Of a stretch of DNA of 64,000 nt, positions 29,386 to 38,782 are shown piece by piece. The stretch comes from Aporhodopirellula rubra (GTDB lineage Bacteria; Planctomycetota; Planctomycetia; Pirellulales; Pirellulaceae). The stretch lies in NCBI RefSeq assembly GCF_014192335.1, contig NZ_JACHXU010000025.1, positions 62,001 through 126,000 of the forward strand, written 5' to 3'. A program made the translations under genes and the position numbers. Position 1 is the stretch's first letter. Each line of letters starts with the position of its first letter. The notes beneath the pieces are model-generated. The model worked only from the letters and a program-made list of their open reading frames with translations, made no database searches and was not told the DNA's origin.

Positions 29386-30636
29386 ATGAAACTGCTGATC
29401 GCCGACGACAATCCGGTATGGCGAAAGCTGATGCAAGCGGCGATTGCGCCATGGGGATACCGCGTCGTGTTTGCGGAAAATGGCCGTGAAGCACTCGATG
29501 CCTTAGAGTCGGATGATCCGCCCCGTTTGGCTCTTCTTGATTGGCAAATGCCAGAGATCGAGGGCGTCGAAGTTTGCCGCCGAATCAAGCAGAATCCCGA
29601 GGCTCCGTTCACGTACATCATTCTATTGACGAGTCGTGATCGCGAAGAAGATATGATCGAAGGGCTCGATGCCGGGGCCGACGACTATCTGACCAAACCG
29701 ATCGTTGCCGCGTTGTTGAAGAGCCGGTTGGCGTCGGCGCGACGTATCGTCGAGGCCGTTCCACCGGCGCAGTGGACGAAGCCGCAGGTGGATGGATTTG
29801 ATATTCATCACTTGATCGGTAAAGGTGCCTTCGCGACGGTTTGGAGAGCGACGCATGTTGCGACCGGACGACTCGCGGCGATCAAGATCATTCGTGCGGA
29901 CCTTGCCACGGACCTCGTGTTCGAACGGTTCGCTCGCGAAGTCCAAGTGATGCGTAAGATGAATCATCCGGGGATCGCAGCGATCTATGCGAGCCACCTT
30001 GAGCGGGACTTTGCTTATTACGCGATGGAACTAGTCGACGGCGAGTCGCTCGGACATTACGTGGCGTCACAGAAGCCGAAGGCGACAAAAATTATCGAGA
30101 TGATGGCTCAGATTTGCGATGCGCTGCAGCATGCTCATTCGCAGAACATCATTCACCGCGACGTCAAACCGTCTAATGTGATGGTCGGGCGTGATGGGCA
30201 ACCGAAACTCGTCGACTTCGGGTTGAGTAAGTCGATGTTTCGAGCGTACGGGGGACCGTCATCGAACGAGACCAGTGAAGGATCCGTGCTCGGAACGCCA
30301 TTGTTCATGTCACCAGAACAAGCCAGAGGCGATGCCGATCGTGTCGATCATCGCAGCGATCTCTACGCCGTCGCGACAATGTTGTACTTGTTCTTGTTGC
30401 GAGAGCATCCGCACGGAGCCGGTTCGATGGGCCGCGAAGAAACGATCCAAACGATCGCGACCACGGAAGCGAAACGGGCCTCCAGCATCAACGAAAAGTT
30501 CAACCCGCAACTCGATGACATTTTGGCGAAGTGCCTTGCCACCGAACCGGATGAGCGGTACCAAACCGCGGGTGAGTTTGCGACCGCCCTGCGAGGTTTT
30601 CTGCACGACCGCGCCGCTTCCCGAAGCGGATTGTAA
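29386..30636 (+). CDS. Response-regulator receiver fused to Ser/Thr protein kinase
   Basis: 416 residues. Residues 1-125 are a full receiver: acidic pair Asp7/Asp8, phospho-acceptor Asp52 in LLDWQMPEIEG, Thr/Lys switch residues in LLTSRD and LTKPI. From about 138 follows a Hanks-type kinase: glycine loop GKGAFATVW, VAIK-equivalent AAIKII, catalytic loop HRDVKPSN, DFG in LVDFGLSK, and APE-equivalent MSPEQAR. No membrane span is present, so it is cytosolic. The layout suggests that phosphorylation of Asp52, probably by the Hpt of the upstream hybrid kinase, gates Ser/Thr kinase activity. Kinase targets are unknown. Confidence 0.93.
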   Translation: MKLLIADDNPVWRKLMQAAIAPWGYRVVFAENGREALDALESDDPPRLALLDWQMPEIEGVEVCRRIKQNPEAPFTYIILLTSRDREEDMIEGLDAGADDYLTKPIVAALLKSRLASARRIVEAVPPAQWTKPQVDGFDIHHLIGKGAFATVWRATHVATGRLAAIKIIRADLATDLVFERFAREVQVMRKMNHPGIAAIYASHLERDFAYYAMELVDGESLGHYVASQKPKATKIIEMMAQICDALQHAHSQNIIHRDVKPSNVMVGRDGQPKLVDFGLSKSMFRAYGGPSSNETSEGSVLGTPLFMSPEQARGDADRVDHRSDLYAVATMLYLFLLREHPHGAGSMGREETIQTIATTEAKRASSINEKFNPQLDDILAKCLATEPDERYQTAGEFATALRGFLHDRAASRSGL

Positions 30637-30656
30637 ACCATCGTTTTTCGAATGGC

Positions 30657-31367
30657 TCAGCCCTCGAGAAGTTTGCCCAGCAAGCCGAGTAAGAATCCGA
30701 GGACGGCTCCGAGGGATGGGAAGCTGCTGCGTTTCAATGGCACCTGCGGAGCGATGTCCTCAAAGACCAGATAGAGAATCCCGGCGGCCGCGAACACCTG
30801 CATCCATCCCATCACGCGCGGGTGATCCGACAGCATCCAAAAACCGAACGCGCCCAAGATCGGGCCGAGCAGTGACGCAGCGAAGAACGCCCACAGGATT
30901 TTGGATTTTCGCATCCCGCCACTGATGAACTCTCGATAGGAATTGAATCCCTCGGGAAGGTTCTGCAACGCGATGATCAATGCCAGCAACATCACGCCGC
31001 TCTTTCCCGTTGCGATCGTTGCACCCAGTGCGATCACCTCGGGGATGAAATCTGACAACATTGCGACAAGCTGTGACGCGGAGGATTCCGAACGATCGAG
31101 CAGCACCTGCAGGCCCCAGAAAAAGAGCCCTCCGGCCGCGAACGCGAGCACCGATTCCCATGTCGAAATCGTCTTGATGCCCTCGGGAATTAGAACCAAC
31201 GCGACGGCCGAAATGAGTGCCCCGCCCCCGAAGGCGATCACGGTATGGCGAAACTCTCGCTCGAGCCAATGAGGGCGAATGTGTTCTATAGAGGCGACGA
31301 GGCCGCCAATCGGGATGGCGGCTCCCGCAAGTGCGGTCAGCACGAGAAGCTCGACGATGGGACTCAT
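30657..31367 (-). CDS. ZIP-family metal transporter
   Basis: 236 residues, about eight membrane spans. The ZIP signature in span four is ALIIALQNLPEGFNSYREF, where His of the usual H-N-x-P-E-G is replaced by Gln, and span five carries the second metal site region (SLLGPILGAFGFWML). ZIP proteins import or export zinc, iron or manganese; the Gln replacement may alter selectivity. The open frame reaches far upstream to 31736, but ATG 31367 gives the family N-terminus (MSPIVELLVLTALAGAAIPI). It is convergent with the kinase gene, 20 bp away, and divergent from sulfatase 1. Confidence 0.85.
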   Translation of the reverse strand: MSPIVELLVLTALAGAAIPIGGLVASIEHIRPHWLEREFRHTVIAFGGGALISAVALVLIPEGIKTISTWESVLAFAAGGLFFWGLQVLLDRSESSASQLVAMLSDFIPEVIALGATIATGKSGVMLLALIIALQNLPEGFNSYREFISGGMRKSKILWAFFAASLLGPILGAFGFWMLSDHPRVMGWMQVFAAAGILYLVFEDIAPQVPLKRSSFPSLGAVLGFLLGLLGKLLEG

Positions 31368-31859
31368 AGCGAATTCAGTATGGCGTTTGATTTGGAGGGA
31401 ATGAATGGTGTTGCGCGGCGAAACGCCTGTTCGGAGTCTCTCGATAGGAAATCCAAGCCACCTGCCTGCTGTGGCGGGTTTTTTGATTGCCTGGCACGCG
31501 AGATAAGTCTCCGGTCGTGGTACTTGCTTTCTCCATTGTGCATGAACTGTTGGTTGTTCCTGATGCCTTAGGGAACTAACTTGTGTGCTGCACAACACGT
31601 CGCAAATGTCTGGCGTTGCCCGGGCGTTGTGCCGTCTGTTTGTCGTCGTGACCGATGTGTGAGTGTTGTCGTGCGAATCGATCGATCCCCGGTTCTCGCG
31701 TGCGGAGGATCCGCCGGATCGCATCCACGACGGCATTCGCCTAACAGGTTAGTGTTTTGGCAATTGGTTGCGAATCGGCGGTTGCCGACGCATGCCGTGC
31801 TCGCACCGCGAGACGCCACCCATCACGATCAGTCCCCACCCTTCTTTGAAGAACATCAC
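31368..31859. other. 492-bp divergent spacer between ZIP and sulfatase genes
   Basis: Frames open through much of it on both strands but show no ribosome site or family-like sequence. A possible plus-strand terminator-like hairpin occurs at 31457-31484 (GCCAC with GTGGC, then six T), which could attenuate a transcript reading toward the sulfatase. Confidence 0.45.
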
Positions 31860-33404
31860 ATGAAACTCGCCTTTTTCTTGTCGGCTGCTTGCCTTTTGCA
31901 GTGTTTGTATTCGGTGACGTCGGATGCGGCGTCAGGCGATCAGCCCAATGTTGTTGTGATCATGGCTGACGATCTGGGGTACGGCGATCTTTCGTGCTAT
32001 GGGGCGACGTCGATTTCGACGCCGAACATTGATCGCTTGGCGTCCGAAGGGATTCGATTCGAAAACGGCTACTGTTCGGCATCGACATGCACGCCGACAC
32101 GGTACTCCATGTTGACGGGAACGTACGCGTTTCGAAGACCAGGGACCGGCATCGCGCCACCCAATGCACCCGCGATCATCAAGCCGGGGACCGAAACGGT
32201 AGCCTCGATTTTGAAGAACGGTGGCTATGCGACCGGCGTAGTCGGAAAGTGGCACTTGGGACTCGGTGGCGGTGACGGACCGGATTGGAATGGCGATCTC
32301 AAACCGGGGCCATTGGAGATTGGATTCGATTCGTGTTTCTTGCTGCCGACGACGAACGATCGGGTGCCACAGGTCTACGTGCAAGACCACCGCGTGCTGA
32401 ATCTCGATCCGTCCGATCCTTTGTGGGTGGGGAGAAAGAGTCCCAGCCCCGAGCATCCCAACGGCATTACCAATCGCAATTCATTAAAGTTGGATTGGTC
32501 GCACGGTCATAACAACACCATTCACAACGGGATCAGCCGCATCGGTTTCTACACCGGCGGAAAAGCGGCCCGCTTCCGCGATGAAGACCTCGCCGACAAG
32601 TGGATCGAGAAATCAAACGAGTTCCTCGAAGAGCATCGCAGCGAACCGTTCTTTCTGTTTTTCTCTTCGCACGATATCCACGTACCGCGAATGCCACACG
32701 AACGGTTCCAAGGAATATCACAACTCGGATTGCGCGGTGATGCGATCCTCGAGTTTGATTGGTGTGTAGGCGAGTTAATGAAGACGCTCGAGCGACTCAA
32801 CCTTTCGGAAAAAACGCTCGTGGTTCTTTGTTCGGACAACGGTCCTGTTCTCGACGACGGGTACAAAGACGAAGCGATCGAGAAGATTGGTTCGCACCGC
32901 GCGGGCGGGCCGTTTACCGGTGGAAAGTACAGCGTCTACGAAGGCGGCACACGCACGCCCTTCATCACGCGTTGGAAAGGAAAAATCCAACCCGGCGTGA
33001 GTGATGCGATTGTCTGCACAATTGATTTCGCGGCGAGTTTTGCCGCCTTGGCGGGGACTTCCCTTCCCGAAGGTGCATCGCTCGACAGCATGGATTTATC
33101 CGATGCGTTCCTGGGCGGCCCCTACGCCAAGGGACGTGATTCGCTGGTCCAACAGGACAATGGTGGAAACGGAACGTTCGGATACCGATCCGGTAAATGG
33201 AAGCTACATCGCTACGATCGGAAAAAAGCACGCAACGTGGTCGTTGAGACGTCGCTGGCAAACACACCCGTCCCTAAGTACATGTTGTTTGACCTCGAAG
33301 CCGATCCGGCAGAGAAAAACAATGTGATCGATGAGTATCCGCAGGTCGCGGAGAAGCTAAAAACGGAATTGACGTCGCTTATCGAAAACGGACGTTCTCG
33401 ATAG
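31860..33404 (+). CDS. Exported sulfatase (formylglycine type) 1
   Basis: 514 residues with a signal peptide (MKLAFFLSAACLLQCLYSVT). The metal-binding start VVVIMADDLGYGDLSCYGA and the modification motif CTPTR with Cys77 show a Cys-type sulfatase, whose Cys77 would be converted to formylglycine. Further alkaline-phosphatase-fold motifs are GVVGKWHLG and CSDNGPV. It hydrolyses sulfate esters, probably on marine polysaccharides; the substrate is unknown. Start ATG 31860 replaces the longer frame from 31581. Its 3' end overlaps the convergent patatin gene by 26 bp. Confidence 0.92.
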   Translation: MKLAFFLSAACLLQCLYSVTSDAASGDQPNVVVIMADDLGYGDLSCYGATSISTPNIDRLASEGIRFENGYCSASTCTPTRYSMLTGTYAFRRPGTGIAPPNAPAIIKPGTETVASILKNGGYATGVVGKWHLGLGGGDGPDWNGDLKPGPLEIGFDSCFLLPTTNDRVPQVYVQDHRVLNLDPSDPLWVGRKSPSPEHPNGITNRNSLKLDWSHGHNNTIHNGISRIGFYTGGKAARFRDEDLADKWIEKSNEFLEEHRSEPFFLFFSSHDIHVPRMPHERFQGISQLGLRGDAILEFDWCVGELMKTLERLNLSEKTLVVLCSDNGPVLDDGYKDEAIEKIGSHRAGGPFTGGKYSVYEGGTRTPFITRWKGKIQPGVSDAIVCTIDFAASFAALAGTSLPEGASLDSMDLSDAFLGGPYAKGRDSLVQQDNGGNGTFGYRSGKWKLHRYDRKKARNVVVETSLANTPVPKYMLFDLEADPAEKNNVIDEYPQVAEKLKTELTSLIENGRSR

Positions 33405-34395
33405 CGGGATTGGGTTTGGGGTGATCTCCGGTGGCGGATTCGGCTGCCTCGGAGGAACCGGTGTGGAAGAACGAGTGTCGCAAAAACTCTTCTGAGGCGG
33501 CGGTACGGCCTCGATCCATCACCTCTTCGGGGTTCTGGAAATCGAACCACGAAATGCCCGTCAGTTCGGGACGAATGTGGACGTCGGCGAGTTCTGTTTT
33601 CTCGCGCCGGAGGATCTGTTCGCCGATGTCTTGCATTCGCATCATCACATCCATCGCGGTGTCAAACTTTTCCATGCGAGCGTTTCGTTGGCCGATGTCG
33701 ACCAGGATCGTTAGGTCGTTCGCATAAGCACTCGCGACGGCGGTCGGGATGGAATCGACAACACCGATATCGCATAACAGCATCCCGTTATGTTCGACCG
33801 GAGGGAAAATGCCTGGCAGTGCCATGGAAGCGTGGATGGCTCGACGCACCGAACCGGATTCCAACACCACGCGGTGACCGCTTCGCAGGTCAGCGGTGAC
33901 GATGCTTAACGGCATCGGCAGATCCGAAAACTCGACGTCGGGAATCAACTCGTTGATCGACGCGGTCAATATCGCATCGTGCAACAACGATTGTTGAGTC
34001 ACGGCGCGTGTCAAACGACGATGAGCCGAGTAGAGATACTTGGCTCGGTCGTACCACGCCATGATTCCCGTGCTGGCGGTTTCGTTGGGGACGTTTGCGG
34101 ATCCGAACAACTGCTGTTGATGATGATCAAAACCGGGCGAGTCAAGGAAACCCATCACCCTGCCTTGGACGTGAAGGATGTCATCGTCGATCGCGCACAT
34201 GGCGCCGATAAGTGCTCCGATACTGACGCCCACATAGCGTTGGACCTGAACGCGAGTTTGCTTCAGCACTTCGATGACGCCGAGATGCGCCAGACCACGC
34301 GCGCCCCCACCACCGAGCGCGACGACGGCACGGCGTGTTCGGTTTGGCGTTGGGGGCGTTTTCGTCCGAAACGGGATCAGGTTGGGGATGTTCAT
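33379..34395 (-). CDS. Patatin-like phospholipase (RssA type)
   Basis: 338 residues. The oxyanion hole GGGGARG (28-34) and lipase motif GVSIG with nucleophile Ser58 are intact. The dyad aspartate lies in LLCDIGVVDS, where the usual DGG/DGA reads DIG. No signal peptide, so cytosolic or membrane-associated. Patatins release fatty acids from phospholipids or other esters. It is the last gene of a beta-oxidation operon (33 bp after the acyl-CoA dehydrogenase), which fits supply of free fatty acids to the ligase encoded first. ATG 34395 follows GAGGAAAG; a GTG nine bases earlier is less likely. The 3' end overlaps sulfatase 1. Confidence 0.87.
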   Translation of the reverse strand: MNIPNLIPFRTKTPPTPNRTRRAVVALGGGGARGLAHLGVIEVLKQTRVQVQRYVGVSIGALIGAMCAIDDDILHVQGRVMGFLDSPGFDHHQQQLFGSANVPNETASTGIMAWYDRAKYLYSAHRRLTRAVTQQSLLHDAILTASINELIPDVEFSDLPMPLSIVTADLRSGHRVVLESGSVRRAIHASMALPGIFPPVEHNGMLLCDIGVVDSIPTAVASAYANDLTILVDIGQRNARMEKFDTAMDVMMRMQDIGEQILRREKTELADVHIRPELTGISWFDFQNPEEVMDRGRTAASEEFLRHSFFHTGSSEAAESATGDHPKPNPAIENVRFR

Positions 34396-34428
34396 CGTTG
34401 GCACTTTCCTCGTGAAATCGAAGGTTTC

Positions 34429-36375
34429 CTATTTGTAGGGCATCATGATTTTTCCGGACTGCACTCCGTCGAGTGCTGACCAACCCTCCGCTGCAATCCG
34501 TGCGCCCAGTCCGGTGACGTTCCGGAAGTCCCGATCGCTCGGTTTACCGCCCTCCATTCGCAACCGCAATTCACGACAGATCACATCTCCGGCGGTTCGT
34601 GTGATCGCGTCGTTGCTGCGCCCGGCATAGAGGCTGGTCACCAACATCACGACGGCGGATTGAATGTCGAGCGAGAGTGCCGACATGCGACATTGTCGAT
34701 CAGCGAGTTTCAGTTGGTACGTTCGCATCGTCGAACTTACTTTCATTCCACTGTCGGAGAGATACTTGCGGGCGAATCGGACATGCCGTTGCAAATCGGA
34801 GTCGTTCACTCCCGAATCGCGCCAGTTGGCCGGTCGTAGTGTTTGTCGTGCGAACCATCCGGCGTATCGAAACAGTGGTCGGCGGAGAGCCCACGCATGT
34901 TTCGGGTTGAGCGGATTCGGTTTGGAAACACCGAGTGCGTGCAGGGCATGACCGATCGGTTCGAAATACTCCTTGCCGTGATGTTTGACCATCGATTTGA
35001 AGAACGCCATTCCTAACACCTCGCCCTCGCCTTCGTAGATACAAGGTGCGAGGAAGTCATGAACGTTGTCACCGAACAGATGTCCTTTTAAGAACGATCG
35101 GCCGCCGTGGGTTTTCATGAACAATTCGATCGCGGCTTCTTTTTGCATCTCGCTACCGAAGATTTTTGCGATGATGCATTCCATTTCGCCGCGGTATCCC
35201 TGATCGAGTAGACCCGCGCACCATGCCGACAGCGCATCGCATGCGACAATCATTCCGGCCATCCGTCCGATACGGCGACGGATCAGTTCACGACGCTCGA
35301 TCGCGAGTCCGTAGGTTTCTCGATAAGCCGCCCATGGCAACATTTCGCTCATCATCCAACGCATCGCGCCAGCCGCATTGGCACAGAGCGAAACACGTCC
35401 GAGGTTCAGCCCGTGATAAGCGATCGTCAGTCCGTCGCCTTGGATCGGCATGAGACGATTCTCTTTGGGAACGCAAAAGTTCCTAAATACCAATCCGTTG
35501 TTGTGAGCACGCCGCAGAGCGTAGATGTCATAGCGGTTCAGCGAAAACGTTTCGTCGGTGGTGGCAGGGAGATCGACGATCAACACACTCGGTACGTTCT
35601 CGATCATGCACACGAGGCCGATAGTGCGTCCGGGTACCGCGTTGGTGATGAAAAGCTTTTCGCCGTTGACGATGTATTCATCGCCTTCGAGAACCGCCGT
35701 TGTTTTCAAGGCTGTTAAGTCGCTGCCCGCACCCGGTTCGGTTAATGCGAACGCGGACAGGGTGCGTCCGTCGGCGAGTGTCGGAAGGAACCGCTGTTTC
35801 TGTTCTTTATTGCCAAAGGAACGAACAGGGTCGACGGCGCCGATGCAACCGTGTACCGATGCGAGCCCGGCGACGGTGGGATCGATCGTTGCCATGCGTG
35901 TGATCATGTCGGTGAATTCACGCATGCTCGCGCCACTGCCGCCGTACTCGCGATCGACCAGCAATCCCCAGTAGCCGACCGAACCGAGTTCCGCGATCAC
36001 CTTTGTCGTGATCTTTCCGTCTTCACCGAACAATGTGTTTTCGTTGCGGTGTTTGCGAACGATAGTGAGTGACTGCTCGACCACGAGAGCGACCGAGGGC
36101 GAAGGTTGCAGTGGTAAGGACGAGAAATCTTCCGTTGCGTTGCTCTTTGCCCAAACGGCACGATGCACGGGGCTGTTGACGGTTTGGTACCGCGGTGCGA
36201 AGAGGGCTTCGACTTCATCGTCGGCGGTATCCAAAACGCCCGTGCGTTTGGCTTCGTCCGCAGACGCACCGCCCAGACGCAGTGCCACCTCGGCAAACGA
36301 ATCCTTTTTAACCGGTTGCGTTGTTGGTTCGCGGGCGTTGTCGAGGTCGGTGGTGTTGTGAAAGTCGGTACTCAT
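34429..36375 (-). CDS. Acyl-CoA dehydrogenase (very-long-chain type with C-terminal extension)
   Basis: 648 residues, FAD enzyme for the first step of beta-oxidation. Motifs: FALTEPGAGSDL and FITNAVPGRT in the middle domain, THGGRSFLKG, and IYEGEGEVLG, which holds the catalytic Glu. At about 650 residues it is longer than the 380-400 of short-chain enzymes, with a helical C-terminal extension as in VLCAD/ACAD9. The N-terminal 70 residues are low-complexity. ATG 36375 has GGAG upstream; the twelve extra codons of the open frame are not needed. Operon position: fourth of five, between the hydratase/dehydrogenase and the patatin. Confidence 0.9.
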   Translation of the reverse strand: MSTDFHNTTDLDNAREPTTQPVKKDSFAEVALRLGGASADEAKRTGVLDTADDEVEALFAPRYQTVNSPVHRAVWAKSNATEDFSSLPLQPSPSVALVVEQSLTIVRKHRNENTLFGEDGKITTKVIAELGSVGYWGLLVDREYGGSGASMREFTDMITRMATIDPTVAGLASVHGCIGAVDPVRSFGNKEQKQRFLPTLADGRTLSAFALTEPGAGSDLTALKTTAVLEGDEYIVNGEKLFITNAVPGRTIGLVCMIENVPSVLIVDLPATTDETFSLNRYDIYALRRAHNNGLVFRNFCVPKENRLMPIQGDGLTIAYHGLNLGRVSLCANAAGAMRWMMSEMLPWAAYRETYGLAIERRELIRRRIGRMAGMIVACDALSAWCAGLLDQGYRGEMECIIAKIFGSEMQKEAAIELFMKTHGGRSFLKGHLFGDNVHDFLAPCIYEGEGEVLGMAFFKSMVKHHGKEYFEPIGHALHALGVSKPNPLNPKHAWALRRPLFRYAGWFARQTLRPANWRDSGVNDSDLQRHVRFARKYLSDSGMKVSSTMRTYQLKLADRQCRMSALSLDIQSAVVMLVTSLYAGRSNDAITRTAGDVICRELRLRMEGGKPSDRDFRNVTGLGARIAAEGWSALDGVQSGKIMMPYK

Positions 36376-36462
36376 CGGAAACTCCAATATTGAGAGATTG
36401 CACGTCATCAAAGGCGTCGATCGGCAAATAGGATTTGTCGATCGGGGATTCGCTGTCCTTGG

Positions 36463-38664
36463 CTAGTTGCTCGGCATTTCCTTTTCGCTCGAATCGATTG
36501 ATCCTTCGCGAACGAAGAACCGCGATCCTTTGTCCGCCATGGAAGCCAATGTTTCGGGAGGGCTCATCCGGACGCCGTGAATCATTTGCAGTTGCAGCAT
36601 GTTTTCATAAACCACGCGTGCGCCGATCGAATCGATAACGCGTAGCGGACCGCCGCGATGTGGTGCGAACCCGGTGGCGAGTACCATTGCGAGATCAATC
36701 ATCCAATCATCGCGGACGACTTCTTGCTCTTTACAACGAACCGACTCGGCGAGCATGGGATAAACGAGTCGTCGCTGAATCATGTTAAGCCCGTCGGCCA
36801 TGAATCGATCGTTTACATCGAGCACGGTCATCGGCACGGTAGTCTGATCCGAACGCGGCATCGCTTTGCCGTCGCGGTACCGATAGAAGCCGCATCCGGC
36901 TTTCTTGCCGAGTTCGCCTTCTTCGACCATCCCGCTGAGGACATCGACGACCGGATCGAGCCCAACGAGTACGTCGCCGAGCGAACCGGCAACGTGCATC
37001 GCGATGTCCACGCCGACTTGGTCGATCAGTTGCAACGGTCCCATTGGCATTCCAAAGTGCCGTAGCTCGCGGTCGATGTCTGCGGGAGCGTAGCCCTCGT
37101 TGTACATCAAGACCGCTTCGCCGAGATAAGGGAACAGCACACGGTTGACGAGGAAGCCGGGTGAATCTTTGGTCACGATGGGGGTCTTGCCGAGCGAGCG
37201 AACGAAAGCCACCAATCGGGTAATCGTGTCGTTATTGGTTCGGCTGCCACGTACGACTTCGACCAATTCCATGCGGTGCACCGGATTGAAGAAGTGCAGC
37301 CCAGCGACCCGTTCGGGACGTTTGGTTTTCTCGGCGATCTTTTCGACCGAAAGGGACGACGTGTTTGTCGCGAGGATGCAATCGGGGGCGACGAGCGCAT
37401 CAAGATGCTGGAAAATCTCTTGTTTGATCTCGAGTCTTTCCACGGCCGCTTCGATGACGAGGTCTGACAACACGATCGCGTCATCGTTCGAGGCGACGGC
37501 GATCCGTTGGTTCAATTCACTGCGTGCGGATAGCGAAAGGCGATTGCGTTCGGCGTACTTCTTCATCAGTTTTTCGACGCGTTCCCGGCCGTATTGGGCC
37601 GCCGAGTCATCGACTTCGCGCATGGAGACTTCGTAGCCGTGCGTGGCGGCGAACTGACCGATCCCCGCACCCATGGCACCGGCACCGATCACGCCGATGC
37701 GGCGGATCTCATGGGAGTGAACGTCCGCCCGGTCTCGCGTCGCCCACGTCTTGATGTCGCGAGCCGATTCGCGGGCGAAGAAGAGATTCAGTAGATTTCG
37801 ACAAGTTGCCGTGGCCAACAATTTGACGAACTCGCTACGTTCGGTGACGTAGCCTGCACCTTGTTTTTGCAGACCGGATTCGACGGCGCGAACCGCTGCA
37901 CTGAGCGCGGGGTATTGGTGCTCGTGGTGTTTGACCTTTCGCCGGGTGGCACGAATAATCAGCGAGCTGCCGATCCGGCTCAGTTGTAGCCATCGGTTGA
38001 TGGATTGACGCATCGGTGTGTCACGTCGATAGCGGGAATGCAGCACTTCGCTGATGAAATGTCGAACTCCGTCTTCCCAATCGTCCGGCGAGATTGCTCG
38101 ATCGATCAATCCGATCTTCGCTGCGGTGTGCGCCGAAACGGGCTTGCCTTGCAGAATCATTTTGAGGCTTTGGGTCAGTCCGATTTGACGTGGTAATCGC
38201 TGAGTGCCTCCCCAGCCGGGGATCAAACCGAGTTTGATTTCCGGTAAGCCGATCTTGGTGCTGCTATTGTCACGAGCGATGCGGTAGTCACACGCGAGGG
38301 ACCATTCGAGACCGCCGCCCAAGCACGGGCCGTGGATCACCGCGAGAGTCGGCACGCGGAGGTGGTCGATGCGATGGAACAATTGTTGACCGGCGTCGAT
38401 CAGGCGTCCGGCTTGAGACGGACCCGCAATATTTGCAATCGCACGAACGTCGGCACCCGCGAGAAAACCGCTCTCTTTGTCGCTGCAGAACACGACTAGT
38501 TTGACGTCGCGGCGGGATTCAATGTCAGTAATGATGTGGTCGAGTTCATCAATGACTTCGACCGTGAACACATTCATGGGACGTTGAGGGACATCGAGAG
38601 TGACCGTTAAGACACCCGCCGAATTCATTGTGACGTCGAAAGAGCTGTATTTTTTTTCGTTCAT
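36463..38664 (-). CDS. fadJ: Bifunctional enoyl-CoA hydratase/3-hydroxyacyl-CoA dehydrogenase
   Basis: 733 residues carrying out steps two and three of beta-oxidation. The N-terminal crotonase domain has GPCLGGGLEWSLACDYRIA and GLPEIKLGLIPGWGGTQRLP, with the two catalytic glutamates. The dehydrogenase begins near residue 330 with the NAD-binding run RIGVIGAGAMGAGIGQFA, followed by NTSSLSVEKIAEKTKRPERV and GLHFFNPVHRMELVEVVRG. This is the FadB/FadJ architecture. ATG 38664 has GGGAGA nine bases upstream; the longer frame would run through the thiolase stop. The thiolase that completes the cycle is encoded just upstream. Confidence 0.93.
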   Translation of the reverse strand: MNEKKYSSFDVTMNSAGVLTVTLDVPQRPMNVFTVEVIDELDHIITDIESRRDVKLVVFCSDKESGFLAGADVRAIANIAGPSQAGRLIDAGQQLFHRIDHLRVPTLAVIHGPCLGGGLEWSLACDYRIARDNSSTKIGLPEIKLGLIPGWGGTQRLPRQIGLTQSLKMILQGKPVSAHTAAKIGLIDRAISPDDWEDGVRHFISEVLHSRYRRDTPMRQSINRWLQLSRIGSSLIIRATRRKVKHHEHQYPALSAAVRAVESGLQKQGAGYVTERSEFVKLLATATCRNLLNLFFARESARDIKTWATRDRADVHSHEIRRIGVIGAGAMGAGIGQFAATHGYEVSMREVDDSAAQYGRERVEKLMKKYAERNRLSLSARSELNQRIAVASNDDAIVLSDLVIEAAVERLEIKQEIFQHLDALVAPDCILATNTSSLSVEKIAEKTKRPERVAGLHFFNPVHRMELVEVVRGSRTNNDTITRLVAFVRSLGKTPIVTKDSPGFLVNRVLFPYLGEAVLMYNEGYAPADIDRELRHFGMPMGPLQLIDQVGVDIAMHVAGSLGDVLVGLDPVVDVLSGMVEEGELGKKAGCGFYRYRDGKAMPRSDQTTVPMTVLDVNDRFMADGLNMIQRRLVYPMLAESVRCKEQEVVRDDWMIDLAMVLATGFAPHRGGPLRVIDSIGARVVYENMLQLQMIHGVRMSPPETLASMADKGSRFFVREGSIDSSEKEMPSN

Positions 38665-38782
38665 CGTATTCTCCCTAAGACCTATGAGTGGTTGTTGTCT
38701 GCCGAGTCGTTGGCTCCTGATTCCTGGCCGATATAACGTTGGCCGATTTAACGTTGGTTGATGGCAATTAACGAGTTGTGAT

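Noticed and set aside
31368..31736. N-terminal extension of the ZIP frame by 123 codons
   Set aside because: It is Arg/Thr/Pro-rich, not hydrophobic, and has no resemblance to ZIP N-termini. The spacer simply lacks stops in this frame.
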